Below are positions 15,031 through 24,308 of a stretch of 33,232 bases of DNA, piece by piece. Source of the DNA: Candidatus Bathyarchaeum sp. (GTDB lineage Archaea > Thermoproteota > Bathyarchaeia > Bathyarchaeales > Bathyarchaeaceae); assembly GCA_026014495.1 (NCBI GenBank), contig JAOZIF010000017.1, positions 1 through 33,232 of the forward strand, given 5' to 3'. Made by a program: the position numbers and the translations under genes. The first letter of the stretch is position 1. Each line of letters opens with the position of its first letter. The notes below the pieces were generated by a model. That model was given only the letters and a program-made list of their open reading frames with translations, did not search any database and was not told where the DNA came from.

Positions 15031-17784
15031 TTATTTTTGTTTTCTGAGTGCAAAGAAACTGACTAGCCCAACGATTATGGCAACTATAACTGCTGCTAAG
15101 ATTGCTAGGTCTATTGTTGTGTATTCTGCTGGGGTTTCTGTTGCTTGTTGCTGTTCTGGAAGTTTGTTTACAACTGCTTGTGCGACTTCTTCGGCAGTAG
15201 GAACGTCTGGGTACTCTGGGTCTGCAGGTAATTGATTTACGATTTCTTGTGCAATATCGTTAGCACTGGGATTAGCTGGCAGGTTATCTAAGACTTTTTG
15301 TGCAATCTCGTCAGCTGTAGGGTATGTGGGTTCCGGTGGAGACGTATATTGTTCTGCTGGAAGAGCTTCTGTGAAACAGTGGATACCGAAATTCATGCTG
15401 CTTACGTAGAGTTCACCATTATATGGTGTTGGGCTTGACTTTGACATCCCTATATCTGCGTAATAAGAGAGTTTTTCACCAGTTAATGCATCAAGAACAT
15501 AGAGTACCTTTGTTTCAGTTACAACATATAACCTGTTGTACGAGTAGGTTACGCCTTGGGAATAAGTTTCTCGTGCAAGATATGTATACCATAGCTCACT
15601 TGCATCCGTTGCATTGAGACAGACAATTCCGTAGTAGTCATTAAAGTAGACTTTTCCATATTTGTACAAAACTGCATCATAAAGACCAGTGGCTCCGGCT
15701 TGTTCTGGAGTAGAAGGATTATGTCTACCATCATACATCCATATCTCCTCGCCTGTGCTTGCATTGACAGCAAAAGTATAACGAAAATCACTTCGTGCAT
15801 AAACAACTCCGTCAGCAACTGTTGGCGATGCATAGATAGCTGAAGAATAGAAGTAGAAATAAGGAAGTGTAAAATTCCAGATTTGAGTTCCAGTGTCCGC
15901 GTTGAGCTTAATTAGTAGACCCTTTACGTAAGGAATGGCTGCAGTAATATAGACTTCGTTGTCGACCACAGCTGGCGTAGCATGGACAGTTCCACCTGTT
16001 GCATATGTCCATATTAAATCTCCAGAGGAAATTGAATAACAGTAAACATTCCCGTCAAGAGAACCAACATAGAGTTTATCTCCAGAAACTGTTGGAGAGC
16101 TACGCACAAGACTATTATGTGTCAAGCCATCTGCTGGCTCGCTTGCTGTCCATATTAGGTTTCCTGTAGCCGCGTCTAAACAGTAGACGTTTCCATCATC
16201 AGCACCAGTATATACTCTGCCATTTAGAACTGCCAGTTGTGACCTAACTTGATGATCCGTTTTGAACCTCCACAATTCGGTTCCATCTGCGGCATCGATA
16301 GCATATATGTTACTATCTAAACAACCGAAATAACATACACCATCCACGAGTGTGGGTGGAGATACTACTGCAGCATCAGCATCGAATTTCCATTTGAGCA
16401 TTATATCTGTTGGACCTGCTCCATCAGCCGAGTTTTCTGGGTCGCTGAGTAGCATTGACCAATCTTTAACTTCACTGCTGATACACCAGAGCTCACGTCC
16501 GAGAGCATATGAATAGGTATATTCACCAGTTTTTGTCGACGATACTGTCGGTATAACATAGAGGTTTCCGTAGGCAATACAGTGATAGCTCATTGGTGCA
16601 TCGTTCTCCATAGGCAGAGTCCATATCAGTTCTCCGGTGTACGCATCGTAGCAGTTATACTCTGAATAAGCATACTCGCCGGTGTCATAGTCGCGATATA
16701 TGTTCTCACCCATTTGGGCGTAAACTTTGCCGTCTGCAATCACTACAGTGCCTGGATAGGCGACACCTGGTCCTTTAGCTCTCCATATCAATTCGCCAGT
16801 TGTACCATTTACTGCATACAAGTGTGTATCTGTGTTCATAGAGTATACAATGCCATAGGCGTAAGCTGTTGATGAAGAGAATGTGCTAAAGAAAGTGTTT
16901 GGATCGTATGTCCACAATAACTTGCCAGTGTCGGCATCCCAGCCGTACATTTTGCCATCTATGGCAGCGTGAAATACCTTTCCATCACCATAAGCCATTC
17001 CATAAATCCACTCTGTTGAAGTAGTTGGTGTTTCCCAAAGTAGTGCTCCATTTGTAGCGTCATAGGCTCTTAGGAAGCTATCTGAGCAACCGAAAAACAG
17101 TTTTCCATCACCGTAAGCTACGTATCCTGAACCGTCTATTGAGTCAGTTCTAGTCCAAACTTTGGTTGGCGGTTGCGAAGGATCAGACAGGTCCCAAGCA
17201 TTGGTACCATCGAGCAACAATTTGAGCTCCGGTATATATCCTGCTCCAGTCCACATTAACAAAGGTGTAGAAAAGCCAGCTGGACCGGTCCAAACCACTG
17301 TACCGTCTGCAATTTTAACGCATTTGTTATAAACAAGCATATAATCATCATCGATTTTTGATATAGCGTGTCCCCATCCGTATCCGTATTGATCTCCGCC
17401 GACTCCTTCTGCAATCCAAACGATGTCTCCCGAAGCTGCGTCTACTGCAACAGTTGAATTATTTGTTTGAAGGAAGACCATCCCATTAAACGCCACTAGC
17501 GGTCCAGTTAAGAACTCGGCATTAGGAAGATCTTCACTCATTGTTACTTTCCATTGGACAGCAGATGATGTGGGGGCAGGTCCTTCAACGAAGCACGCGC
17601 CGTCAGGCGCACCAGATGGATGTGGCCATTCATATTGAAGTAAATCACTACTGATAGCTGCTTTAACATCAGTGATTCCAGAGTTAGAGAGCATTAAGAA
17701 TGAGGCAGAAAACAGCAATGCAATAACAATAATGGTTGATGTCTTTTTAATGTTCATTTTTTTTATTTTCATATTTATTTTCAC
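15031..17784 (-). CDS. Membrane-anchored extracellular PQQ-type beta-propeller protein
   Basis: The product is 917 residues. It has a signal peptide (basic start, then IIVIALLFSASFLMLSNSG). About ten or more repeats of the PQQ/quinoprotein blade follow, with the signature VYCLDAATGNLIWTA and LYAVNGTTGELIWRA. Near residues 825-885 come three repeats of about 20 residues (ADEIAQKVLDNLPANP type). The C-terminus is a membrane anchor (LAILAAVIVAIIVGLVSFF) with a basic tail RKQK. It is thus displayed outside the cell and fixed by its C-terminus. Whether it binds PQQ or is a structural propeller is not clear. It is divergent from a TrmB regulator across 127 bases. Confidence 0.85.
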   Translation of the reverse strand: MKINMKIKKMNIKKTSTIIVIALLFSASFLMLSNSGITDVKAAISSDLLQYEWPHPSGAPDGACFVEGPAPTSSAVQWKVTMSEDLPNAEFLTGPLVAFNGMVFLQTNNSTVAVDAASGDIVWIAEGVGGDQYGYGWGHAISKIDDDYMLVYNKCVKIADGTVVWTGPAGFSTPLLMWTGAGYIPELKLLLDGTNAWDLSDPSQPPTKVWTRTDSIDGSGYVAYGDGKLFFGCSDSFLRAYDATNGALLWETPTTSTEWIYGMAYGDGKVFHAAIDGKMYGWDADTGKLLWTYDPNTFFSTFSSSTAYAYGIVYSMNTDTHLYAVNGTTGELIWRAKGPGVAYPGTVVIADGKVYAQMGENIYRDYDTGEYAYSEYNCYDAYTGELIWTLPMENDAPMSYHCIAYGNLYVIPTVSSTKTGEYTYSYALGRELWCISSEVKDWSMLLSDPENSADGAGPTDIMLKWKFDADAAVVSPPTLVDGVCYFGCLDSNIYAIDAADGTELWRFKTDHQVRSQLAVLNGRVYTGADDGNVYCLDAATGNLIWTASEPADGLTHNSLVRSSPTVSGDKLYVGSLDGNVYCYSISSGDLIWTYATGGTVHATPAVVDNEVYITAAIPYVKGLLIKLNADTGTQIWNFTLPYFYFYSSAIYASPTVADGVVYARSDFRYTFAVNASTGEEIWMYDGRHNPSTPEQAGATGLYDAVLYKYGKVYFNDYYGIVCLNATDASELWYTYLARETYSQGVTYSYNRLYVVTETKVLYVLDALTGEKLSYYADIGMSKSSPTPYNGELYVSSMNFGIHCFTEALPAEQYTSPPEPTYPTADEIAQKVLDNLPANPSANDIAQEIVNQLPADPEYPDVPTAEEVAQAVVNKLPEQQQATETPAEYTTIDLAILAAVIVAIIVGLVSFFALRKQK

Positions 17785-17911
17785 AATTTAGTTTTAAAGG
17801 ACATGATTTGTTTAAAAATAATTGTAAGAAAATTAAATTCAGACAAGTTTACAGTTTAAAGGCTTAAATCCTCAAAAAGCAAATTAAAAGCTAATGAAAG
17901 AGGAGCAGCAT

Positions 17912-18682
17912 ATGGAAGACATTTTACAATCTTTGACCGAATTAGGCTTAACCACATTACAGGCTAGAATTATATATGCCCTTCAGAAGGTGGACAAATC
18001 AACCGTAAAAAGCATATCAAAGGATTTAGACATTCATCGGCAACAAATCTATCCATCACTGACTGCGTTGGGAAAAATGGGTTTGATTGAAAAACACCTC
18101 GGCAGACCAAACAGGTATAGCTCTTTAGAATTAGAAGACATTTTTACAGTTCTGCTTGAACAGAAATCCAAGTGGATTGCTGATATGAAACAAAAAACTT
18201 CAGAATTTACGAAAGAATTCAATAAAAAAATGCAAGAACTAAAAAACGACGAATATTCATTCACACTTGTTACTGGAAAAGCACAGTTTAAACACGCATT
18301 GAATGAGTGGTCACAACAGGCACAAACAATAGACATGGTCATTAAATTTGATGCTCTTTCAAAACATCTGGAAACGGAATTAGAAACGCACAAAACAAAA
18401 TATAGAAAAGATGTTAAGTGGCGAATAGTTACTGATGCTCTCCCAAAAAACAGTATGGTCGTCAAAGCGATTGCTAAGGGGCAAAAAATTAGATTCAGCA
18501 AGCTCACTATTCCGGTTGAAATTGCAGTTTACAATAAGTGTAGAGCGCATTTGGCTATTTTTTCAGACAGAAATAACGTGTATAAAACAGATGTGGACTG
18601 TTTAACTTCGAATCACCCTTGCTTCGTGGCAATGCTTCAAAGCTACTTTGACACATTATGGAAAACTGCGACACCACCGTAA
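17912..18682 (+). CDS. TrmB-family transcriptional regulator
   Basis: The product is 256 residues. Residues 1-70 form a winged helix: LQSLTELGLTTLQARIIYAL, VKSISKDLDIHRQQIYPSLTAL, GLIEKHLGRPNRYSSLE. A coiled-coil linker (SKWIADMKQKTSEFTKEFNKK) follows, then an effector domain of phospholipase-D-like fold typical of TrmB relatives. Members respond to sugars or other small molecules; the ligand is unknown here. The ATG at 17912 is chosen because AGAGGAG lies about seven bases upstream; the ATG at 17894 has none. Its divergent neighbour, the large PQQ-type protein, is the likely target. Confidence 0.82.
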   Translation: MEDILQSLTELGLTTLQARIIYALQKVDKSTVKSISKDLDIHRQQIYPSLTALGKMGLIEKHLGRPNRYSSLELEDIFTVLLEQKSKWIADMKQKTSEFTKEFNKKMQELKNDEYSFTLVTGKAQFKHALNEWSQQAQTIDMVIKFDALSKHLETELETHKTKYRKDVKWRIVTDALPKNSMVVKAIAKGQKIRFSKLTIPVEIAVYNKCRAHLAIFSDRNNVYKTDVDCLTSNHPCFVAMLQSYFDTLWKTATPP

Positions 18683-18967
18683 TAACATTGCCGCAACTCG
18701 ATTAGTCCAATTATGTTGAAAAATGTCCTTTTTTGGTTTTTGGCTAAATCTAAAGAAAAACTGAGTTGTTAAACTTTTCATTTTTTCTTTGTTTTGAGAC
18801 TTCACAACTAAAACCGGAAAAACGATTTATCAAACAAAACCCTTATTTCTCTACGCTGTGTCTAAATGAAATTTGTTATTTGAAGAATCTGTCTTAGGTT
18901 AAATCCCATAAAAAATTGTGTTGATTTATTAATGAGAACAGAACTTTCCTGTAACAATACACACTAA

Positions 18968-19043
18968 AGCCCGGTGGTGTAGTGGTCAATCATGGGGGCC
19001 TCTGGAGCCCCTGACGGGAGTTCGAATCTCCCCCGGGCTACCA
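18968..19043 (+). tRNA. tRNA-Gln (anticodon CUG)
   Basis: The acceptor stem AGCCCGG pairs with CCGGGCT. The anticodon stem GGGGC/GCCCC encloses CTCTGGA, with CTG at its centre. The T arm is GGGAG-TTCGAAT-CTCCC. Discriminator A at 19040 is followed by an encoded CCA at 19041-19043. It has no intron and reads CAG. The 285 bases upstream (18683-18967) hold no visible gene. Confidence 0.95.
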
Positions 19044-19115
19044 CTTGAAATGCTTTATTAGTCATTTTTGTCTAGTTTTGTTGGTTCACAGGTTTTTGTG
19101 TTTGAGGTTTTGGTT

Positions 19116-19268
19116 TTGGTTGAGCGTAAGTGTGAGTGTTGTGGTGCTGCTTTAAGTGACGATGATGTTATGAAGATTATTCTTGAGGATGGTTCGTGTG
19201 AGGTGTTTCCTTTTTCTAAGTGTCCTGAGTGCTTCAAGAAAGAGCTGTCAAAGAAGGCACACCGTTAG
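19116..19268 (+). CDS. 50-residue Cys-rich (zinc-binding) protein
   Basis: The product is about 50 residues. It has CECCGAALSDDDV near the N-terminus and CPECFKKEL near the C-terminus, a likely four-Cys zinc site around a short beta-helix core (VMKIILEDGSCEVFPFSK). I chose the TTG at 19116 because GAGG lies at 19104-19107, eight bases upstream; the same frame is open back to a TTG at 19068. Similar tiny ribbons occur in archaea, but I do not recognise a named family. It lies 72 bases after tRNA-Gln and ahead of a HExxH protein gene. Confidence 0.55.
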   Translation: MVERKCECCGAALSDDDVMKIILEDGSCEVFPFSKCPECFKKELSKKAHR

Positions 19269-19309
19269 CAAACAGGTTAACATTGTTTTCTAACTTTAAA
19301 TAGTCAATA

Positions 19310-19846
19310 ATGCCAAGACATTTGTTGGAGTGTGGAAGAACGAAAAAACCTGATTTTGAATCCGCCGAGTCCCTTCACAATAACTGGCTAGCGTACAGCA
19401 TCAAATATGACATCAACAAGGACATCGAACCCCTGTATCCACTACTAAATGACCCCTCAGCATTCACGCGAACAGAAACACAAGTATTAGATGCACTCTA
19501 CAACGCAACACTACTAGTTTTAGAGTCAACACCACACATTGACCCTGAACAAAAAACCCGCGCCTTATACTTCCAGTACAATCTGTGCTCATGCGATGCA
19601 TGCAAAAAAGAGTGCGCAGCACACATAAACAAGAAAGGACAAATTCGCATATCCCAAAAAGTTTTCCAAAACAAACTAAAATCTCCTCCACCAGCAGGAC
19701 TTTTAGAAATTATGTACATACTGCTCCACGAAATGATGCATGGCATTTTTCCAGAACTAGACGAAGAGCCAATAATAGAAAAAACAGAGCAAACATGGAA
19801 AAGTGGCATGTTTGAATTAGCAAAAGAAAAACTCAACAAAAACTAG
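19310..19846 (+). CDS. Small HExxH zinc-metallopeptidase-like protein
   Basis: The product is 178 residues. The C-terminal half contains IMYILLHEMMHGIFPELDEEPIIE, where HEMMH is a zincin HExxH and Glu or Asp residues 8-12 positions later could be the third ligand. The middle holds CSCDACKKECAAH, a Cys/His cluster that could bind another metal. There is no signal peptide or membrane segment, so it is cytosolic. It resembles small archaeal and phage zincins (SprT- or ImmA-like in size) but I cannot place it. No Shine-Dalgarno precedes the ATG, only an AT-rich TTTAAATA. Confidence 0.6.
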   Translation: MPRHLLECGRTKKPDFESAESLHNNWLAYSIKYDINKDIEPLYPLLNDPSAFTRTETQVLDALYNATLLVLESTPHIDPEQKTRALYFQYNLCSCDACKKECAAHINKKGQIRISQKVFQNKLKSPPPAGLLEIMYILLHEMMHGIFPELDEEPIIEKTEQTWKSGMFELAKEKLNKN

Positions 19847-19986
19847 CTGTAGTGTGCACAAATGCAAGTGTAGTAAAAAACACATTTTTGATTAGATGTT
19901 GAGTTAAAATCTCGTCTATGCACCATTAACAGAATAGCGCACTGAACCAAAAAATAGTAAAAAGACAGGAAAGGGGTAGAGCAGAT

Positions 19987-20011
19987 AAAAAACGGGTTAT
20001 TTCCGTTTTTT
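19987..20011. terminator. Bidirectional terminator hairpin
   Basis: AAAAAACGG (19987-19995) pairs perfectly with CCGTTTTTT (20003-20011) around a seven-base loop. Both strands give a GC-core hairpin ending in T's. It overlaps the stop codon of the minus-strand surface protein gene and serves the convergent HExxH gene. Confidence 0.55.
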
Positions 20012-21133
20012 AAGTGCCCAAAAGGCTACTACGCCTATAATGCACGCTACTGCAACTGCAACTATGATTGCCCAGTCCATAGACAGTAGAGCCTCTTCTG
20101 TGGAACCCTCAACTGGTGTGTCTGTTTCTGGACTATCTGCGGGCATTGCTGCGTCAGGGTCTATTGTTTCTTCATCAAGGGATATGTCATTAGCACCAGT
20201 AAATTCTATTACGTGGCTGCTGTGGATGTAGTTAACGTGAAAGATGTAATGTGTTCCATTGTACTTTTGGGTATAGTCATCACCTCGCACTAATTCGTAC
20301 CCGTCCATGTTTAATGAGAAAGTGCCCCAAAGCAGATCATCGGGAACAGCAACATAACAAGAGCCAGATGTTCCAGTTTTACCGGTTACATTCAAAAACA
20401 AACTTTGCTCGGTTTCATTGTACGAGAAACGCAGTATATCGGAGTCACTGCTCACTGCCACAGGATACTGTTTAGAATCAATTAACGGATAAAACACCTG
20501 TTCTAGTCCAACATCTTGAAAGTGAATATTCAAAGTTTGTGTAATATCATCAGCAACCCCTGAACCTGTTATTCTATATTTAACAAGTATCCCTGTTGCT
20601 TTTTCCCAATAATATTCCTCGTCATACTGCTGACCATCATCAGACGTGTACGATACAGTAAGACGATTAACTTCCATGTGTGCGCTCCCATAATTCAGAA
20701 AAAGAGTTTCTGTTACACGTGGAACATTTTCAGTGGTTCCATTCTCATCAGTCAAATCAGGGTACACAATGTCGCCTTCATTGAGGTTTGCTGAAATAAT
20801 AACAAAAAATCCTGATCCATCACCATCACTTACGTCTATCCAAGACAAACCTGATTCTTCAGTTCCATTAAAGAAATCTCTTACAAAACTAAAAGTAACG
20901 TTAGTTCCAATAACTTGTTGAATTGTAATTGTTTCAAGGTAACTAACAGTGAACGGCACAGACATGTTCAAAGTCCCATCACTGTACCTTTGTGTTCCAC
21001 TGAGCGCATAAGTATAATCAGAGCTTTGCCCAACAAATACTCCAACGGTTCCCTCAGCCAATGAAGATTCTATACCTGAAAACAGCATGACAACAAGTAC
21101 AAAAACTAGCGGCAATATAATTTTTCTGTTCAT
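19997..21133 (-). CDS. Secreted, C-terminally anchored surface protein
   Basis: The product is 378 residues from the ATG at 21133. The longer open frame begins upstream, but this start places a clean signal peptide at the N-terminus (MNRKIILPLVFVLVVMLFSG). The body is beta-rich and Asn/Thr/Ser-rich with several N-glycosylation sequons (NVT, NGT, NETE). An acidic Pro/Thr linker (DTPVEGSTEEA) leads to a C-terminal helix (WAIIVAVAVACIIGVVAFW) and the basic tail KKRK. I do not recognise the body. The anchor resembles that of the PQQ-type protein at 15031-17784, which suggests a shared surface-display design. Confidence 0.65.
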   Translation of the reverse strand: MNRKIILPLVFVLVVMLFSGIESSLAEGTVGVFVGQSSDYTYALSGTQRYSDGTLNMSVPFTVSYLETITIQQVIGTNVTFSFVRDFFNGTEESGLSWIDVSDGDGSGFFVIISANLNEGDIVYPDLTDENGTTENVPRVTETLFLNYGSAHMEVNRLTVSYTSDDGQQYDEEYYWEKATGILVKYRITGSGVADDITQTLNIHFQDVGLEQVFYPLIDSKQYPVAVSSDSDILRFSYNETEQSLFLNVTGKTGTSGSCYVAVPDDLLWGTFSLNMDGYELVRGDDYTQKYNGTHYIFHVNYIHSSHVIEFTGANDISLDEETIDPDAAMPADSPETDTPVEGSTEEALLSMDWAIIVAVAVACIIGVVAFWALKKRK

Positions 21134-21337
21134 ATCTGTCACATCAACGATTCGAATAGTTTTTGATGTATAACGGCATACAGCTATTAAGTTTGCTATA
21201 AAACATCCAAAAATGAGCAAACAGCTAGAATTCAATTGTGTCACACAAACATTATATGTTAAACTACAAGTTGTATTAACAGTGAATCTATAATAGCACA
21301 CATTTTACAGAAAAAAGGGGGAAAAATCAAGCCAAAA

Positions 21338-24271
21338 ATGTCGTCACACAAATTAGCTGACAAAAAAAGCGTAGATATAGATGAGCAAATTCTGATACTG
21401 GTTTTGCATGTCGACGACGAAACAGGCTTTTTGGATACTACAAAAAAAATCCTAGAAATGAACGCCCCAACACTACACGTGTATGATGCCGCATCTGTTA
21501 ATGAAGCAAAACAAATTTTGCAAACAAAAAAAATCGACATCATCATTTCTGATTATGAGATGCCAGATGAATCTGGTTTAGAATTTCTTACAGAACTGCG
21601 CAAGACAAAAACAAACACACCATTTATACTGTTCACGGGAAAAGGCAGAGAAGAAATAGCCATTGAAGCACTTAATATTGGTGCTGACGGCTACTTGAAC
21701 AAAATGGGCAAACCAGCAACAGTGTATGGTCAATTAGTGCATTCAATATATTCATGCGTAAAAGCCAAACGCTCAGAAGATGAACTGGCAAAGTTTAAGA
21801 CAATTTCAGACAAAGCAGGCTACGGAGTAATGCTAATAGAACTGAACGGCAACATAATTTATGCAAATGAATCGCTTGCAAAAATGCACGGATACGCCAC
21901 AAATGAATTGGTAGGCAAAAACCATCTAATTCTGCACACAAAAAAAACGCACACATATATAGAAAACTCAAAGAAACAGCTTTTTGAAACAGACTATATG
22001 GTGATGGAAGAGAAGCACCTCAAGAAAGACGGCACACTAATACCTGTTTTAAGTAATATCAGCATAATCAAAGACAAAAAAGGCGCTCCATCATTTGTTG
22101 CAGTTATAGTTACAGACATTACTGAAAAGAAAATCGCTGAACAGAACCTGAAAGCATCAGAAAAACGGTTAAGAACCACACTTGATACCATGCTGGAAGG
22201 CTGCCAAATAATCGACTACAACTGGCGTTACATATACGTTAATGATGCCACAGTAAAACATGGACGCACAACAAAAAAGAAGCTTCTTGGAAAAACAATG
22301 ATGGAAGTATACCCTGGAATTGAAGAAACAAAACTATTTTCTGTTCTTCGCAGGTGCATGCAAGAACGCACAACAAAACATGTTGAAAACGAGTTCACAT
22401 ACCCAAATGGCGAAAAAAGTTGGTTTGAGCTCAGAATTCAACCAGTACCCGAAGGCATATTCATATTATCAATAGACATCACCGAACGCAAAAAAGCAGA
22501 AGAAACCGTGAAACTATCAGAGGAGTGGTACAAAACAATTTTTGAGACAACTGGTACCTCAATGTGCATTATTGAAGAGGAAAAAACGTTTTATCTGGTC
22601 AACCGAGAGTTCGAAAAATTATCTGGATATTCTCAAAAAGAATTAAAAAACAAAAAGTGGACCGATTTTGTTACCCCAAAGTACTTGGAGCGCATGAAGA
22701 AATATCACGAAGCAAGAAGAAAAAATGGAGAACCAGCACCTAAACAATACACATTTGATTTCATCAACAAAAATGGGCAAATAAAGAATGTTATGCTCAG
22801 AGTTGACGTAATTCCTGGAACAAAAAAGTCAGTAACTTCCATCATAGACCTAACTGACCGTAAGATAGCACAAGAAAAAGTGAAAGAAAGTGAAAGGATA
22901 TTTAGGCGCCTCTTTGAAAACATGCAAGAAGGCGTGGCTATTCACGAAATCATGTATGATGAGAAAGGAAGACCAGAAAATTATTGGATATTAGACGTAA
23001 ACAAAAAGTTTGAATCAATACTTTCTCTTAAAAAGAACAACATTATTGGCAAATCCTCCACTGAAGCGTATAAAGTAAAAGAGCCACCTTTTCTTGAGAT
23101 ATATTCCAAAGTGTCAGAAACAGGAAAACCAGTACACTTTGAAGAATATTTCCAGCCAATGGACAAACATTTTAGCATATCAGCGTTTTCAATAAAAAAA
23201 GGAAGATTTGCAACAGTTTTTGAAGACATTACTGAACGCAAGAAAACGGAAGAAAAAATTCAGAGCTTGGCGAAGTTTCCGTCTGAAAACCCTAATCCAG
23301 TGTTGCGTATACAAAAAAATGGAAAGGTACTATTCACAAACAAAGCCGCAGAAAGCGTCATCAGCGAATCAAAACAAGACAAAAAACATCATACACTCAA
23401 ACTGATTAGAAAAGCAGCCATTGATTGTCTCTGCTCAGATTCTGCCAAAGAGATTGAAATTAGTCATAGAAACAAAATATTCTCGTTTGTATTTGCGCCA
23501 ATAACTGATTGGAACTATTGCAACGTGTATGGTCGAGACATTACTAAACTTAAGAAGGCTGAAAAAGCTTTGACCGACGCTGTTGCCGAGTCGGCATTAG
23601 TTAATGAAAAGCTAAGTGTAGTTGGCAAGTTGACTAGGCATGATGTTAGAAACAAATTGTCAGTTGTTGCTGGAAACATTTTCATAGCAAAAGAGCTATT
23701 GCCGCCTGACCATGATGCAACACAATACTTGAAAAAAGCAGAGCCTGCCTTTGAACAAATTGACCATATTTTTGAGCGCGCAAAAATCTATGAGCGTTTA
23801 GGTGTAGACAAATTATCATATATTGATGTAAAAAAAAATTGTGAAGAAGCACTTGCAATCATAGATAATTTGGACAACATAAAAGTAGTAATGGATTGTA
23901 GAGGATTGACTGTTTATGCGGACTCATTACTGGAACAGCTTTTCTACAACCTAATCGATAACTCGATCAAGCATGGCGAAAATGTCAGCAAAATAAGAAT
24001 ATACTACAAAGAAAACAAAGACGGGCTGAAACTGATTTATGAAGATAATGGTGTTGGCATAACTAAAGCTGAGAAAAAAAAGATTTTCAGAGAAGGCTAT
24101 GGAAAAGGCACTGGAATTGGGTTACGAATGATACAAATGATGTGCAGTATATACGATTGGACTATCCAAGAAACAGGCAAAAAAGGCAAAGGTGCGCGGT
24201 TCACAATAATGATTCCAAAAAAAACCAAAAACGGAAAAAAAGCATACATTCTTTCTAGTGAAGAAAACTAA
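21338..24271 (+). CDS. REC-PAS(x5)-histidine kinase hybrid
   Basis: The product is 977 residues, cytosolic, with no membrane helix. An N-terminal receiver domain (~18-140) has the acidic pair in HVDDE, phospho-acceptor Asp in IISDYEMP and Lys in LNKMGKP. Five PAS-like modules follow at about 150-265, 280-390, 400-515, 525-640 and 645-735, several ending in DITERKKAE. The kinase core has the dimerisation/phosphoacceptor H in LTRHDVRNKL and a HATPase with NLIDNSIKHG, DNGVGI and GKGTGIGL. Such archaeal kinases sense redox, light or small molecules through PAS. No partner response regulator adjoins it. Confidence 0.9.
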   Translation: MSSHKLADKKSVDIDEQILILVLHVDDETGFLDTTKKILEMNAPTLHVYDAASVNEAKQILQTKKIDIIISDYEMPDESGLEFLTELRKTKTNTPFILFTGKGREEIAIEALNIGADGYLNKMGKPATVYGQLVHSIYSCVKAKRSEDELAKFKTISDKAGYGVMLIELNGNIIYANESLAKMHGYATNELVGKNHLILHTKKTHTYIENSKKQLFETDYMVMEEKHLKKDGTLIPVLSNISIIKDKKGAPSFVAVIVTDITEKKIAEQNLKASEKRLRTTLDTMLEGCQIIDYNWRYIYVNDATVKHGRTTKKKLLGKTMMEVYPGIEETKLFSVLRRCMQERTTKHVENEFTYPNGEKSWFELRIQPVPEGIFILSIDITERKKAEETVKLSEEWYKTIFETTGTSMCIIEEEKTFYLVNREFEKLSGYSQKELKNKKWTDFVTPKYLERMKKYHEARRKNGEPAPKQYTFDFINKNGQIKNVMLRVDVIPGTKKSVTSIIDLTDRKIAQEKVKESERIFRRLFENMQEGVAIHEIMYDEKGRPENYWILDVNKKFESILSLKKNNIIGKSSTEAYKVKEPPFLEIYSKVSETGKPVHFEEYFQPMDKHFSISAFSIKKGRFATVFEDITERKKTEEKIQSLAKFPSENPNPVLRIQKNGKVLFTNKAAESVISESKQDKKHHTLKLIRKAAIDCLCSDSAKEIEISHRNKIFSFVFAPITDWNYCNVYGRDITKLKKAEKALTDAVAESALVNEKLSVVGKLTRHDVRNKLSVVAGNIFIAKELLPPDHDATQYLKKAEPAFEQIDHIFERAKIYERLGVDKLSYIDVKKNCEEALAIIDNLDNIKVVMDCRGLTVYADSLLEQLFYNLIDNSIKHGENVSKIRIYYKENKDGLKLIYEDNGVGITKAEKKKIFREGYGKGTGIGLRMIQMMCSIYDWTIQETGKKGKGARFTIMIPKKTKNGKKAYILSSEEN

Positions 24272-24308
24272 AGCGCCTTCAGAACCAAATTGATTGTTTT
24301 TCTGTTAG

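Noticed and set aside
14906-15235. Plus-strand frame with AGAGGAG before its ATG
   Set aside because: More than half is antisense to the anchored C-terminus of the PQQ-type protein; composition is low-complexity and no homology is seen.
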